A model generated the notes under the pieces. That model did not search any database. It worked only from the letters and a program-made list of their open reading frames with translations, and was not told the origin of the DNA. From Massilia atriviolacea (GTDB lineage Bacteria; Pseudomonadota; Gammaproteobacteria; Burkholderiales; Burkholderiaceae_D), in NCBI RefSeq assembly GCF_003953935.1, contig NZ_RXLQ01000019.1, forward strand, positions 1 to 64,000: a DNA stretch of 64,000 nucleotides, given 5' to 3'. The position numbers and the translations under genes are program-made. Shown piece after piece: positions 10,473 through 18,884 of this stretch; position 1 is the stretch's first letter; the number at the start of each line of letters is the position of its first letter.

Positions 10473-10523
10473 TCAGCGCAGCCACCAATTCAAACTTTGG
10501 GCATGTGAATTAAACGTTGTCAT
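10473..10523 (-). CDS. trpS leader peptide (Trp-Trp attenuator peptide)
   Basis: A 16-residue ORF, MTTFNSHAQSLNWWLR, with tandem Trp codons (10482-10487 on the plus strand read as ccacca). A Shine-Dalgarno-like GAGGA lies about 8 bases before its ATG. The Trp codons sit in a segment that can pair with CACCA (plus-strand 10452-10456), forming a 1:2 hairpin. Segment 2 can alternatively pair with the 5' arm of the terminator. This is the full ribosome-stalling attenuator layout known from trp and pheST leaders. A perfect TTGACA lies at 10553-10558 (minus strand), though no convincing -10 element accompanies it. Confidence 0.85.
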   Translation of the reverse strand: MTTFNSHAQSLNWWLR

Positions 10524-10585
10524 GCTCGTATCCTCGCAGTTTTGCGCGGCCGTGTCAATCCGGTAAGGCCGCTTTCCTTCCCGCT

Positions 10586-11296
10586 TCAGCGTTGCCCGAT
10601 TGCGTGGCGCAGCGCGGCGCGCGCCAGCAGTCGGGTCGAGTCGAGCGTGGGCAGGGGCGAATTGCTGTTGTTCATGATCAGCGGAATCTCGGTGCAGCCC
10701 AGCAGGACCGCATCGCAGCCGCCATCCTTCATGCGCGCGATAGTTTTTTGGAAATACGCGACCGCCGCCGGCTTGCACTCGCCGTTGACCAGTTCGTCCA
10801 TGATGATGCGGTTGATTTCCATGCGCGCGGCCAGGCCCGGGCGCACTGTGGCCAGGCCGCGCGCGCCGAAGCGCTCCGGATAGACCTCGCTCTCGACCAG
10901 CCAGCGGGTGCCGGTCAGGCCGACGCGGCGGTAGCCGCGCGCCAGCGCTTCCCCTGCCACCACGTCGGCGATATGCAGCCAGGGCAGGGGCGAGCGCGCC
11001 AGTATGCCGGGCAGCGCCTGGTGAATGGTGTTGTCGGGACAGATCAGGAAATCGGCGCCGGCGGCGGCCAGCTTGTGCGCCGACGAGAGCATCAGTTCGC
11101 CCACGCCGTCCCAGTCGTCGGCGTCGATGCAGCGCAGGTAGGCGGCCAGCGCGTGCGAATGCATGCTCAGTTGCGGATGCTCGTAGGGCCCGAGCTGGCG
11201 CGCGCCCTCGTGGCAGATGGTGCGGTAGCACAGTGCCGCCCCTTCGGCCGAGCAGGCGACGATGCCGATATGCAGTTGAGCGGTGGGTGATTCCAT
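10586..11296 (-). CDS. Aspartate/glutamate racemase-family protein
   Basis: A 236-residue protein of the Asp/Glu racemase superfamily. The C-terminal catalytic cysteine is present in LLGCTEIPLIMNN (Cys201). The N-terminal catalytic position, normally Cys-Asn-Thr, reads Asp-Asn-Thr-Ile-His (Asp88), with a cysteine two residues earlier (Cys86). Some family members lack the first cysteine and act on only one enantiomer, so stereospecific racemase or a different hydrolase/decarboxylase-like reaction are both possible. The ATG at 11296 was preferred over an in-frame ATG at 11305 because MESPTAQLHIGIVACS reads directly into the first strand. It lies upstream of the trpS leader. Confidence 0.8.
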   Translation of the reverse strand: MESPTAQLHIGIVACSAEGAALCYRTICHEGARQLGPYEHPQLSMHSHALAAYLRCIDADDWDGVGELMLSSAHKLAAAGADFLICPDNTIHQALPGILARSPLPWLHIADVVAGEALARGYRRVGLTGTRWLVESEVYPERFGARGLATVRPGLAARMEINRIIMDELVNGECKPAAVAYFQKTIARMKDGGCDAVLLGCTEIPLIMNNSNSPLPTLDSTRLLARAALRHAIGQR

Positions 11297-11423
11297 GCAA
11301 GCCATCCTAGCACTGTCTTGCGCACCCTGTGGCGCACTCACGTTTTGTTACCTCGAACTTCTTGTCGCCACGGTGGCGCGCCACTTACAATTCTTTCTCA
11401 CCCTCACTTTTCCTGGATTCACG

Positions 11424-11603
11424 ATGAACGCCCGCCTTGTCTGCCGTCTCGCCACCATCCTCCTGCTGCCGGCCGTGCTGAGCGGTTGCGGCGTGCTGGC
11501 GGCGCCTTGCCGCGTCGGTTCGGCCGTGATCAAGATGGTCCCCGTGGTCGGGCATGCGGCGGCCTTGCCGACCGACGCCTGCGCCGCGGTGATCGATCCT
11601 TGA
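11424..11603 (+). CDS. Small lipoprotein, 59 residues
   Basis: MNARLVCRLATILLLPAVLSGCG shows a short charged start, a hydrophobic core and a lipobox (LSGC), so the mature chain would start at a lipidated cysteine at residue 22. Only about 38 residues follow, with two more cysteines (APCR, TDAC) that could form a disulfide. It resembles small Burkholderiales lipoproteins of unknown role. The next gene starts two bases after its stop, which suggests co-expression. Confidence 0.75.
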   Translation: MNARLVCRLATILLLPAVLSGCGVLAAPCRVGSAVIKMVPVVGHAAALPTDACAAVIDP

Positions 11604-11604
11604 C

Positions 11605-12120
11605 GTGCCCGAGATCCTGCCTGCGCCTGGCCCCGGCGGCGGGCCGCTGAGCATGGAACAGCTGCTGCGCCGCCACTGGCTCGCTTCGCTCCTGCTCGGG
11701 TCCGTCCTGCTGCCGCTGCTCTGGGCCGCGATGGCGCCGATTCCCCCGGGCAGTCGCGATTTTCTGCTCGACATTCCCGAACATGCGGCCGAGCGCCGCC
11801 GCGCCGGCGACAAGGCCGAGGTCTTGCCGGCCGTGGTGCGCCTGACCGTGGGCTTGCGCGACGTGCTCTTGCTGAGGAATAGCGACAGCGTGCCGCACCA
11901 GGTCGGGGGCCTGCGCCTGATGCCGGGCCAGGAATTCCGCCTGCCCTTCGAGCGCGCCACCGAATTGCAGCTGCCGTGCAGCGCGCGCGTCAGCGGCAGC
12001 TTGACGGTGCTGGTCGGCATCCATCCGAATCCCGGGCCGGACCGCTTGCGCTGGCGCCTGTACGCGCTCGAACAGGCGGTGCGCGGCTACGCTATCGAGG
12101 GACCGCCGCCGCGTAGTTGA
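11605..12120 (+). CDS. Membrane-anchored cupredoxin-like protein, unknown role
   Basis: Up to 171 residues from a GTG start at 11605 (an ATG at 11653 would give 155). A single membrane segment (about residues 24-44) is followed by a beta-rich domain whose pattern VVRLTVGLRDVLLLRN, SVPHQVGGLRLMPGQEF, LQLPCSARVSGSLTVLVG resembles the cupredoxin-like fold (one His and one Cys at the expected relative positions, but no complete copper-ligand set that I can confirm). The chain ends in EGPPPRS. Its last 29 bases overlap the 3' end of the convergent lipoprotein gene. Confidence 0.55.
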   Translation: MPEILPAPGPGGGPLSMEQLLRRHWLASLLLGSVLLPLLWAAMAPIPPGSRDFLLDIPEHAAERRRAGDKAEVLPAVVRLTVGLRDVLLLRNSDSVPHQVGGLRLMPGQEFRLPFERATELQLPCSARVSGSLTVLVGIHPNPGPDRLRWRLYALEQAVRGYAIEGPPPRS

Positions 12121-13933
12121 GGCGCCGCGCTTCGCGCAGGCGGCCGTTTTTCAGCTTGCCTTCCACCAGCTCATCGCCCAGCAGGGCGAACATGCGTCCC
12201 TGGACGAACAGCGGGCGGGCGTTGCCGTACCAGGCGGCGGCGTCCTCGGGCGCGCCGTGCTGGGCCTTGAGCGCGCCCAGTTCGCGCAGCCGCAGCGCGG
12301 TGTTGCGCAGGTACAGTAGCGAGGCCGCGTCCTCGCCCTCGTCGGCGCGCCCGGCTTCCACGATCGCCAGCGCCAGCATGCCCTGGCCGGGGCGCTGGGC
12401 GTCGTAGGCTGGCGGCCGCACCGGCGCCGGGGTTTCGCGCGCATTCGGATGGACATGCACGCTGGCCACGCTGGCTTGCTGGTCCGGCCCCGCTCCCTGT
12501 CCCAGCCGGACACTGCTCAGGTGCAGCGCGCTGCGCGCCTGGCCGGCCACCACCGCGTCGCCCCCCATGGCCGCGATGCGCTCGACCGGGTGCGCCAGCT
12601 GCAGGCGCTGCAGGCCGCCGGTGCCGTCCCAGCGCAGCGCGAACAGCGGCGCGCGGCCGTCGGCGCCGGCGCGGGCGCCGCCGTACACCAGCCAGGGACC
12701 GATGAAGCGGTTGCGCAGCGCTTGCATGGGCAGGTCGGGCAAGTCCTTGTAGCTGGACAGGGGGGCGCGCTGGTCGCCGTCGGAAAACGCTTGCAGCGGC
12801 AGGCGCAGCAGGGCCAGGGAGTCGGTCCCGGCCTCGCCGCGCCAGGACGGGCCGGCGCCGTCCGCGCCGACCAGCACGTTCAGGTGGGCGTCCGCGCTTT
12901 CATGGAAGGAAAACTGGTCGCGCGGCGCGCCCGACACCCGCAGCGCGCCCGGCGCGCCGCCGTTGAAGGGAATGCGCAGCAGGCCGGCGCCGGCCTCGCC
13001 GGCGTAGGGGAAGGTCCAGACATACACCGCTTGCGGCGCCATGTGGAAGGCGCGCGCCGGCGGCGCCAGCACCGCGCTGGCGTCGCAGCGCAGCGCGCGC
13101 CCGGCCAGGTCGCACACGGTGACGCTGTGCAGGGTAGGGCCACCCGGGGTAGGGCCGCCCGGGGTAGGGCCACCCGGGGTAGGGCCGCCCGGGGTAGGGC
13201 CACCCAGGGTAGGGCCGCCCGGGGTAGCGCCGCCCGGGGCAGGGCCACCCGGGGCAGGGCCGCCCGGGGCAGGGCCGCTGCCGATGGCGGCGTCGAGACG
13301 GTACACGCGGCTGGCGGGGACGATGCGCTCGAACCCGGCCGTCCCCGTGCGCAGCGCCGGCAGCCGGGCCAGCGGCTCGGCGCCGGCCTCGGTCGCGAGC
13401 GCGGCGTACAGGACCAGCTTGCTGTCGATCTGCTCGACGGCCGGGGCCTCCGGCGCCGCGCCGCGCAGCAGGTGGCTGGCGCGAAAAGCCAGGCGGCCGG
13501 CGGCGTCGATGTCGAACAGGACGATGCCGGTGCTGCGCTCCGGTTCGCTGTAGCCGATCACGGCCACCGTGTCGCCCGCCACGATCACGCGGTCGTAGCG
13601 GCTCATGGCGGCGCCGCCGGGGGCGAAGGCGTCCAGCGCCGCCACCGGCTTGAGCTGGTCCTTGCCGGTGTCGACGGTAAACAAGCGTCCCTGGCGCAGC
13701 AGCACCAGGTGCCTGCCGTGTTCGGCGGCCATGGCGGCCTCTTGCGCGTCGATGGGGCCCGCCGGCGCCGGCGCGGTCGTTGCGGGCGTTGCGCCATGGT
13801 CCTTGAAAAACGCCGCCAGCTGCGCATCGTCCTCGAACGCGCGCAGGGTTTTCTGTGGCGCCGGCTCGCTGGCGCGCTGCTGGCAGCCCGCGAGCAGCAG
13901 CAACGCCAGGCCGGCCGCAAAGAGATGCGACAT
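12092..13933 (-). CDS. Beta-propeller-like lipoprotein with a GGP(T/A)P repeat tract
   Basis: A 613-residue exported protein. A lipoprotein signal is clear (LALLLLAGC at residues 8-17). The chain then reads as a series of beta-blades (HLVLLRQGRLFTVDTG, RVIVAGDTVAVIGYS, YVWTFPYAGEAGAGLLRIPF, WLVYGGARAGADGRAPLFALRWD) that suggest a propeller fold; no catalytic site is visible. Near residues 219-268 there are about ten copies of a five-residue unit GGPTP/GGPAP, encoded by 15-base direct repeats. The start at 13933 was taken because the lipobox follows at once. The gene ends inside the convergent cupredoxin-like gene. Confidence 0.7.
   Translation of the reverse strand: MSHLFAAGLALLLLAGCQQRASEPAPQKTLRAFEDDAQLAAFFKDHGATPATTAPAPAGPIDAQEAAMAAEHGRHLVLLRQGRLFTVDTGKDQLKPVAALDAFAPGGAAMSRYDRVIVAGDTVAVIGYSEPERSTGIVLFDIDAAGRLAFRASHLLRGAAPEAPAVEQIDSKLVLYAALATEAGAEPLARLPALRTGTAGFERIVPASRVYRLDAAIGSGPAPGGPAPGGPAPGGATPGGPTLGGPTPGGPTPGGPTPGGPTPGGPTLHSVTVCDLAGRALRCDASAVLAPPARAFHMAPQAVYVWTFPYAGEAGAGLLRIPFNGGAPGALRVSGAPRDQFSFHESADAHLNVLVGADGAGPSWRGEAGTDSLALLRLPLQAFSDGDQRAPLSSYKDLPDLPMQALRNRFIGPWLVYGGARAGADGRAPLFALRWDGTGGLQRLQLAHPVERIAAMGGDAVVAGQARSALHLSSVRLGQGAGPDQQASVASVHVHPNARETPAPVRPPAYDAQRPGQGMLALAIVEAGRADEGEDAASLLYLRNTALRLRELGALKAQHGAPEDAAAWYGNARPLFVQGRMFALLGDELVEGKLKNGRLREARRLNYAAAVPR
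13129..13278. repeat. 15-base tandem repeat array encoding GGP(T/A)P units
   Basis: About ten near-identical 15-base units (for example ggggtagggccaccc) lie head to tail inside the propeller-like lipoprotein gene. Because the unit is a multiple of three, gain or loss of copies would keep the reading frame and change only the length of a flexible linker. Copies alternate between cca and ccg, and one carries a single change to cag. Confidence 0.9.
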
Positions 13934-14170
13934 GGGTTGGCTCTCCTGTTTGATGTCTTCCGGCGTCTTGCCTGAATCACGCCTTTTATATGTATGTCCG
14001 TTCCTGGCCCGCAGCGACGATTGCGCATTGGCGGGACATGGAATGTAACGGAAGCGGGCCGAAAAAGGGGTTGCTTGATGTAAAAAAAGTAAATTGGCGA
14101 CACACCCGCGCCGCTGGGCGGCGCCACAATCGTGCTTCGCTGCCAGCCCGGATTCTGGCATCATGGGGTG

Positions 14171-14788
14171 ATGGCGACCCTCACTTTCCCACTCTTTCCA
14201 CTTGGTACGGTCCTGTTCCCGGACGGCGTGCTGCCCCTGCAGGTTTTCGAGGTGCGCTACCTCGACATGGTGGGCAAGTGCATCGCCGGCGGCAGCCCGT
14301 TCGGGGTGGTGCTGCTGACCGAGGGGCGCGAGGTGCGCACGCCCGAGGGCCAGGAGCGCTTCCACCCGGGCGGCACCCTGGCTTCGGTGCACGACAGCGC
14401 CATGAGCGCGCCCGGCCTGATGCAGCTCAGCTGCCGTGGCGGCGCGCGCTTTCGCATCCTGGCCAGCGAGCGCCGTCCGAACGGCCTGTGGATGGCCGAG
14501 ACCGAGCTGGTCGACGACGACCACGCGGTGCCGGTGCCGTCCGAGCTGCAGGGCGCGGCCGACGCGCTCGACCGCGTGCTGGCCTCGCTCGACGAGGTGC
14601 CCGAGCAGCGCTGGCCGGTGCTGCCGCCGTTCCGCCTCGACGATTGCGGCTGGGTCGCGAACCGCTGGTGCGACCTGCTGCCGCTGCCGAACGAGCAGAA
14701 ATACCGTTTGCTGATGCTGGACAACCCGGTGATCCGGCTCGAATTATTGCACGACATGCTGGACGAACATGGCCTGATCACGTCCTGA
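14171..14788 (+). CDS. LON-substrate-binding (N-terminal Lon-like) domain protein
   Basis: A 205-residue stand-alone version of the substrate-binding domain of Lon protease. The opening LTFPLFPLGTVLFPDGVLPLQVFEVRYLDMV is diagnostic: the PLFPL..LFPG..LPL..FE.RY pattern of the LON domain. It is followed by FGVVLLTEG and a helical C-terminal half. There is no ATPase or protease domain, so it is the common free-standing paralogue whose partner proteins are unknown. I used the ATG at 14171 (the 13 codons before it encode no family-like sequence). Confidence 0.88.
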   Translation: MATLTFPLFPLGTVLFPDGVLPLQVFEVRYLDMVGKCIAGGSPFGVVLLTEGREVRTPEGQERFHPGGTLASVHDSAMSAPGLMQLSCRGGARFRILASERRPNGLWMAETELVDDDHAVPVPSELQGAADALDRVLASLDEVPEQRWPVLPPFRLDDCGWVANRWCDLLPLPNEQKYRLLMLDNPVIRLELLHDMLDEHGLITS

Positions 14789-14894
14789 CGCGGGTTCCGG
14801 GGCGCTCGCTTGCGCAGCCATGGCGCAATGATAAGATAGCGGCAAGGGCGCGTGCCCCTGCCGCACGGGAACCCGTTCAGACGAGGATGGCAGC

Positions 14895-15686
14895 ATGAGC
14901 TTTTCCGATGAAATCCTGAAGGCCTACGCCGACGGCGCGCTCGGCGACGCCACCCGCCAGGCGGTCGAGGCGGCCGTGCGCCAGGATCCGCTGCTGGCGG
15001 CCCGGGTACGCCAGTTGCAGGCCCAGCGCAGCAACGCCTTTGCCGGTTTCGGACAGGGCGGGGCCGAGGGGGCGGCCCAGCGCCAGGCGGCGCCGCCGCG
15101 TTCGGCCAAGGTGGTGCACCTGCATGCCGTGCGCAGCCCGCGCGTGGCCGCCGCCGCGCCGGCCGACGACACCCCGCACACCTGGACCTGGCCGGCCTGG
15201 GCCAGGCTGGGCGGCATGCTGTCGGTCGCCGTGCTGGCCGGCGCCGGCCTCGGCTACGCGGTGCAGCCGGTCCCGCTGGCGCTGGCCGACGGCGACGGCG
15301 CGGCCATGATGGCGCGCGGCGCGCTGGCGCTGGCGCTGACCCGGCAATTGTCGGGCGCGGGCGGCGACGCGGCGCACGCCGATCCGGTACACGCCGACCG
15401 GGGATACGCCGACATGCCGGTGCGCATCGATCAGAGTTTCCTGTCCAAAGACGGCGCCTATTGCCGCAGCTTCCGGCTTGCCAACGGCGGCGGCCTGGCT
15501 TGCCGCGCCGAAGGCGGGGCCTGGCAGATCGCGCTGTTCGCCGCCATGGACGGCCCGGCCGCCGAATACCGCAGCCCCGGCAAGGGCATGCCGTCGGCGG
15601 TGCTGGCCGCCGTCAACCGGCGCGCCGACGAGCAGCTCGACCCGATCGCCGAACGGGCCGCGCGCGACCGCGGCTGGACCCGCTGA
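14895..15686 (+). CDS. Transmembrane anti-sigma-factor-like protein (orphan)
   Basis: A 263-residue protein with the layout of anti-sigma factors: an acidic helical N-terminal domain (SDEILKAYADGALGDATRQAVEAAV, residues 3-28), one membrane helix at about residues 107-127, and a periplasmic C-terminal domain with DGAYCRSFRLANGGGLACR (two cysteines). The N-terminal domain has no visible zinc-binding His-x3-Cys-x2-Cys motif. No sigma-factor gene lies beside it (the nearest, at 4 kb, has its own FecR), so its partner is elsewhere or it has another binding target. It has its own upstream region of about 100 bases. Confidence 0.7.
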   Translation: MSFSDEILKAYADGALGDATRQAVEAAVRQDPLLAARVRQLQAQRSNAFAGFGQGGAEGAAQRQAAPPRSAKVVHLHAVRSPRVAAAAPADDTPHTWTWPAWARLGGMLSVAVLAGAGLGYAVQPVPLALADGDGAAMMARGALALALTRQLSGAGGDAAHADPVHADRGYADMPVRIDQSFLSKDGAYCRSFRLANGGGLACRAEGGAWQIALFAAMDGPAAEYRSPGKGMPSAVLAAVNRRADEQLDPIAERAARDRGWTR

Positions 15687-15722
15687 GCGCGGCTTCGCCA
15701 CGGCGCCGTCCCAACGGCAGGC

Positions 15723-18700
15723 TCAGGCGCACATCGCGCGGTTGCGGCCGTCGGTCTTGGCGCGGTACATGGCGCGGTCGGCCTGTTCGATCAATTGTTC
15801 CGGCCCGCCGCTCTCGTCCGGCATCAGCGAGGCCACCCCGATACTGATGGTCACCACCCCGTACGGCGACTTGGCGTGCGGCAGCGCCAGCTGTTCCAGC
15901 GCCAGGCACAGCGCGCTGGCCAGTTCGTGCGCTTCGGCCACGCTGGTGGCCGGCGCCAGCAGCGCGAATTCCTCCCCGCCGTAGCGCGCCACCAGGTCGG
16001 ACGGCCGGCGCGCGTGCGCCGCGATCACCCCCGCCACCGCGCGCAGGCACTGGTCGCCGGCCTGGTGCCCGTAATGGTCGTTGTAGCTCTTGAAATGGTC
16101 GACGTCGAGCATCGCCAGCGCCACCGGATAGCCGTTGCGCGCGCCGCGCCGCCATTCGGCTTCGAGCGCGTTGTCGAAGCCGCGCCGGTTGTTGATGCCG
16201 GTCAGCCCGTCCGTGCTCGACAGTGCGGCCAGCTTGGCGTTGCTCGCTTCCAGCTCGGCGGTGCGCTCGGCCACCATGTGCTGCAGCTGCTTCTGGCGCC
16301 GGGTCAGGTCGCGCACGCGCGCGCGGTAGGCCGCGCTCAGCAGCGCCAGCGCCAGCAGGGCCAGGATGGTGCGGAACCACCAGGTCTTCCACCAGGGCGG
16401 CAGGATCGTCACCGTCATGCTGGCCGCGTTCTCGCTGCGCATGCCTTGGTGGTTGGCGGCGCGCACCGAAAAGGTGTAGGTGCCGGGATCGAGGTTGGTG
16501 TAGGTGGCGCTGCGGTGGGCGGCGTCGGTGAGCACCCAGGCGCGGTCGAAGCCGGCCAGCCGGTATTCGTAGGTGTTGCGCACCGGGTCGGTGAAGTGCA
16601 GGGCGGCGAATTCGATCGAGAACACCGAGCCGTCGCCGGCCAGGGTCAGGTTGACCGGGGCCGTCACCGGCCCCTCGAGTTTCAGTCCCGGCACCGCGCG
16701 CCCGTCGCGCAGCGAGCGGTTGAACACGCTGATATCGGTGATCGCCACCTGCGGCGGCGAGGACACGCTGCGCACCGCCGCCGGGGTCACCCCGGTGATG
16801 CCCTTGACCCCGCCGAAGTACAGGCGGCCGTCCGGCGCGGCGTGCGCGGCGCCCGAGGAAAAGCCTTCCGACAGGCCGTCGGCGGGGGAAAAGCGCGCCA
16901 CCGTGCCGCTCTCCGGATCGAGCCGCAGCAAGCCGTTGGCGGTGCTCAGCCATAACTGGCCGGCGCGGTCGCTGCGCATCGCCAGGATCTTCAGCGGGCC
17001 AACGCTGCCGGGGCCGTCGTAGCGGCGGAAGCTGATCGCCCCCCTGGCGTCGGTCATGATCTGGTTGACGCCGCGCGCGGTGCCGGCCCACAGGCGCCCC
17101 TGCGGGTCCTGGTACAGCGAGACCACATTGTTGTCCGACAGCGAATGCGGGTCGCCGGCGCGCTGGCGCAGGTGGCGGAAGGTGCCGCTGGCCTGGTCCA
17201 GCACGTCGAGCCCGCCGCCGCCCCATTCCGAGCCCATCCACACGCGCCCGAGCCTGTCTTCGACGATGCTGGTGGTGCCGCTCACGCTCCTGCTGCTCGG
17301 CTGCGCCGGGTCGGACGGGTAGGGCGTGCTGCTGCCGCTGGCCGGGTCGTAGCGCAGCACGTGCTGGCCGGTGCCGATCCACAGGGCGCCGCCGGAGGCC
17401 GGGGCGATGGTATTGATGAAGTCGCTGCCGACCGAACCGAAGCTGACCACCTGGACCGGCGCGTCGAGCGCGTCCAGCCGGTTCAGGCCGGCCGAGGTGC
17501 CGATCCACAAGGGACCGTCCGGCTGCTGGTACAGGCTGTAGACGATATTGCTGCTCAGCGCGCTTGGAGAGGCGGCGCCCGGCCGGGTGTCGGCGCGGTA
17601 GCTGCGCAGCACGGCGCCGCTGGCGCTGTCGAACAGCGACAGGCCGGCGTTATTGGCCAGCCACAGGCGCCCGTCGGGCGCTCCTTCCATGGCGCGCATG
17701 GCATTGTTGGGGCGCAGGTTGTTCGCTTCCACGTCGAAGGGAATGAAGCGCTGGAAGCCTTCGCTGTTCAGGTTGACGAGGCTGATGCCGTCGGTGATCG
17801 AGCCGATCCACAGCATGCCGCTGCGGTCGTGCATCACGGCGCGGATATCGTCCGAGGGCAGGCTGTAGGAATCGTTGGCGCGGTGCACGTAATGCACGGC
17901 CTTGGCGGCCGCCCCGTGCGGGTCCCCCTCGGGCTCGCGCTTCTTGTCCCAGCGCAGCAGGCCGGCGCCCAGGGTGCCGGCCCAGACCGTGCCGTTGCGG
18001 TCGCCGTACAGGGTGTTGATGCGGGTCGCGGGCGAATCGACCTGGCGCCGCGTGTGCCAGCCCTGGCCGGCGCGCCAGGTGACCACCCCGGTCTCGGTGC
18101 CGATCCACAGGGTGCGGTCGGGCGCGAAGTGCAGCGCGCGCACGATGTTGCGCTTGGGGTCGGGCGACTCGGGGCGGTCGACCCGGAAGTGGACGAAGCT
18201 GCTCGCGCCCGGCGCCAGGTAATCGAGTCCGCCGGGCCAGGTGGCGGCCCACAGGCCGCCGTCGGCGTCCAGCGCGATGGCGTTCAGGTCGTTCGAAGCC
18301 AGGCTGCCGGCGCGCGCCGCGTCGTGCAGGTGCAGGGTGAAAGTGGCGCTGGCCGGATCGAAATGCTGCAGCCCGCCCCAGGTGGCCAGCCACATGCCGC
18401 CCTTGCCGTCGCCGATGATTTTCTTGACGATGCGCTGCGAGGCCGGCCCCGGCGGCGGCACGAAGCGGGTGAAATTATTGGTTTCGGGATTGAAGCGCGC
18501 CAGGCCGTTCTGGGTCGCCACCCAGATCGTGCCGGCCGCGTCCTCGTACAGGTCGGAGACGCGGTCGTGCGGCAGGTTGCCGCCGCTGTTGGCGTTGCTG
18601 GCGTACTTGACCGCGTGGTAGCCGTTGTAGCGGTACAGTCCGCCGCTATGGGTGCCGATCCAGACAAAACCCTGGCGGTCCTGCAGCAGCGCCAGGATCG

Positions 18701-18884
18701 ACAGCTCGTCCGAGCCGAACGAGGGCAGGCGCTTGAAGCGCAGCGGCGAGGTGGGGGTGGTGCCGGCATGGGCCGGCTGCTGCAGGCAGGGAAGGACTCC
18801 CAGCATGGCGCACAGGCACGCCCACAGCAGCAGGCGCGGCAGGGCGGAGGGATGACGGGCGAAGGCGGTAAATACGCTGAACAT
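15723..18884 (-). CDS. Membrane-anchored diguanylate cyclase with two-component-type propeller sensor
   Basis: A 1053-residue protein. An N-terminal signal/anchor (about 5-40) precedes a long extracytoplasmic region made of repeated Reg_prop-like units (LWIGTHSGGLYRYN, IWVATQNGLARFN, LWIGTETGVVTW, LWAGTARGVNQI), which form two seven-bladed propellers in relatives, then a Y_Y_Y domain and one membrane helix (TILALLALALLSAAY). A coiled linker leads to a GGDEF domain with the active-site motif GGEEF (about 968-972) and an inhibitory RxxD site (RPSD) five residues before it. It should make cyclic di-GMP in response to an external, probably carbohydrate, signal. Start at 18884 puts the signal helix first. 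Confidence 0.9.
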   Translation of the reverse strand: MFSVFTAFARHPSALPRLLLWACLCAMLGVLPCLQQPAHAGTTPTSPLRFKRLPSFGSDELSILALLQDRQGFVWIGTHSGGLYRYNGYHAVKYASNANSGGNLPHDRVSDLYEDAAGTIWVATQNGLARFNPETNNFTRFVPPPGPASQRIVKKIIGDGKGGMWLATWGGLQHFDPASATFTLHLHDAARAGSLASNDLNAIALDADGGLWAATWPGGLDYLAPGASSFVHFRVDRPESPDPKRNIVRALHFAPDRTLWIGTETGVVTWRAGQGWHTRRQVDSPATRINTLYGDRNGTVWAGTLGAGLLRWDKKREPEGDPHGAAAKAVHYVHRANDSYSLPSDDIRAVMHDRSGMLWIGSITDGISLVNLNSEGFQRFIPFDVEANNLRPNNAMRAMEGAPDGRLWLANNAGLSLFDSASGAVLRSYRADTRPGAASPSALSSNIVYSLYQQPDGPLWIGTSAGLNRLDALDAPVQVVSFGSVGSDFINTIAPASGGALWIGTGQHVLRYDPASGSSTPYPSDPAQPSSRSVSGTTSIVEDRLGRVWMGSEWGGGGLDVLDQASGTFRHLRQRAGDPHSLSDNNVVSLYQDPQGRLWAGTARGVNQIMTDARGAISFRRYDGPGSVGPLKILAMRSDRAGQLWLSTANGLLRLDPESGTVARFSPADGLSEGFSSGAAHAAPDGRLYFGGVKGITGVTPAAVRSVSSPPQVAITDISVFNRSLRDGRAVPGLKLEGPVTAPVNLTLAGDGSVFSIEFAALHFTDPVRNTYEYRLAGFDRAWVLTDAAHRSATYTNLDPGTYTFSVRAANHQGMRSENAASMTVTILPPWWKTWWFRTILALLALALLSAAYRARVRDLTRRQKQLQHMVAERTAELEASNAKLAALSSTDGLTGINNRRGFDNALEAEWRRGARNGYPVALAMLDVDHFKSYNDHYGHQAGDQCLRAVAGVIAAHARRPSDLVARYGGEEFALLAPATSVAEAHELASALCLALEQLALPHAKSPYGVVTISIGVASLMPDESGGPEQLIEQADRAMYRAKTDGRNRAMCA

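Noticed and set aside
10405-10523. T-box riboswitch before trpS
   Set aside because: No T-box sequence or specifier-loop architecture is seen; a leader peptide with two Trp codons explains the hairpins better.
13129-13278. CRISPR-like array
   Set aside because: Units are contiguous 15-base repeats without unique spacers and lie in frame within a coding region.
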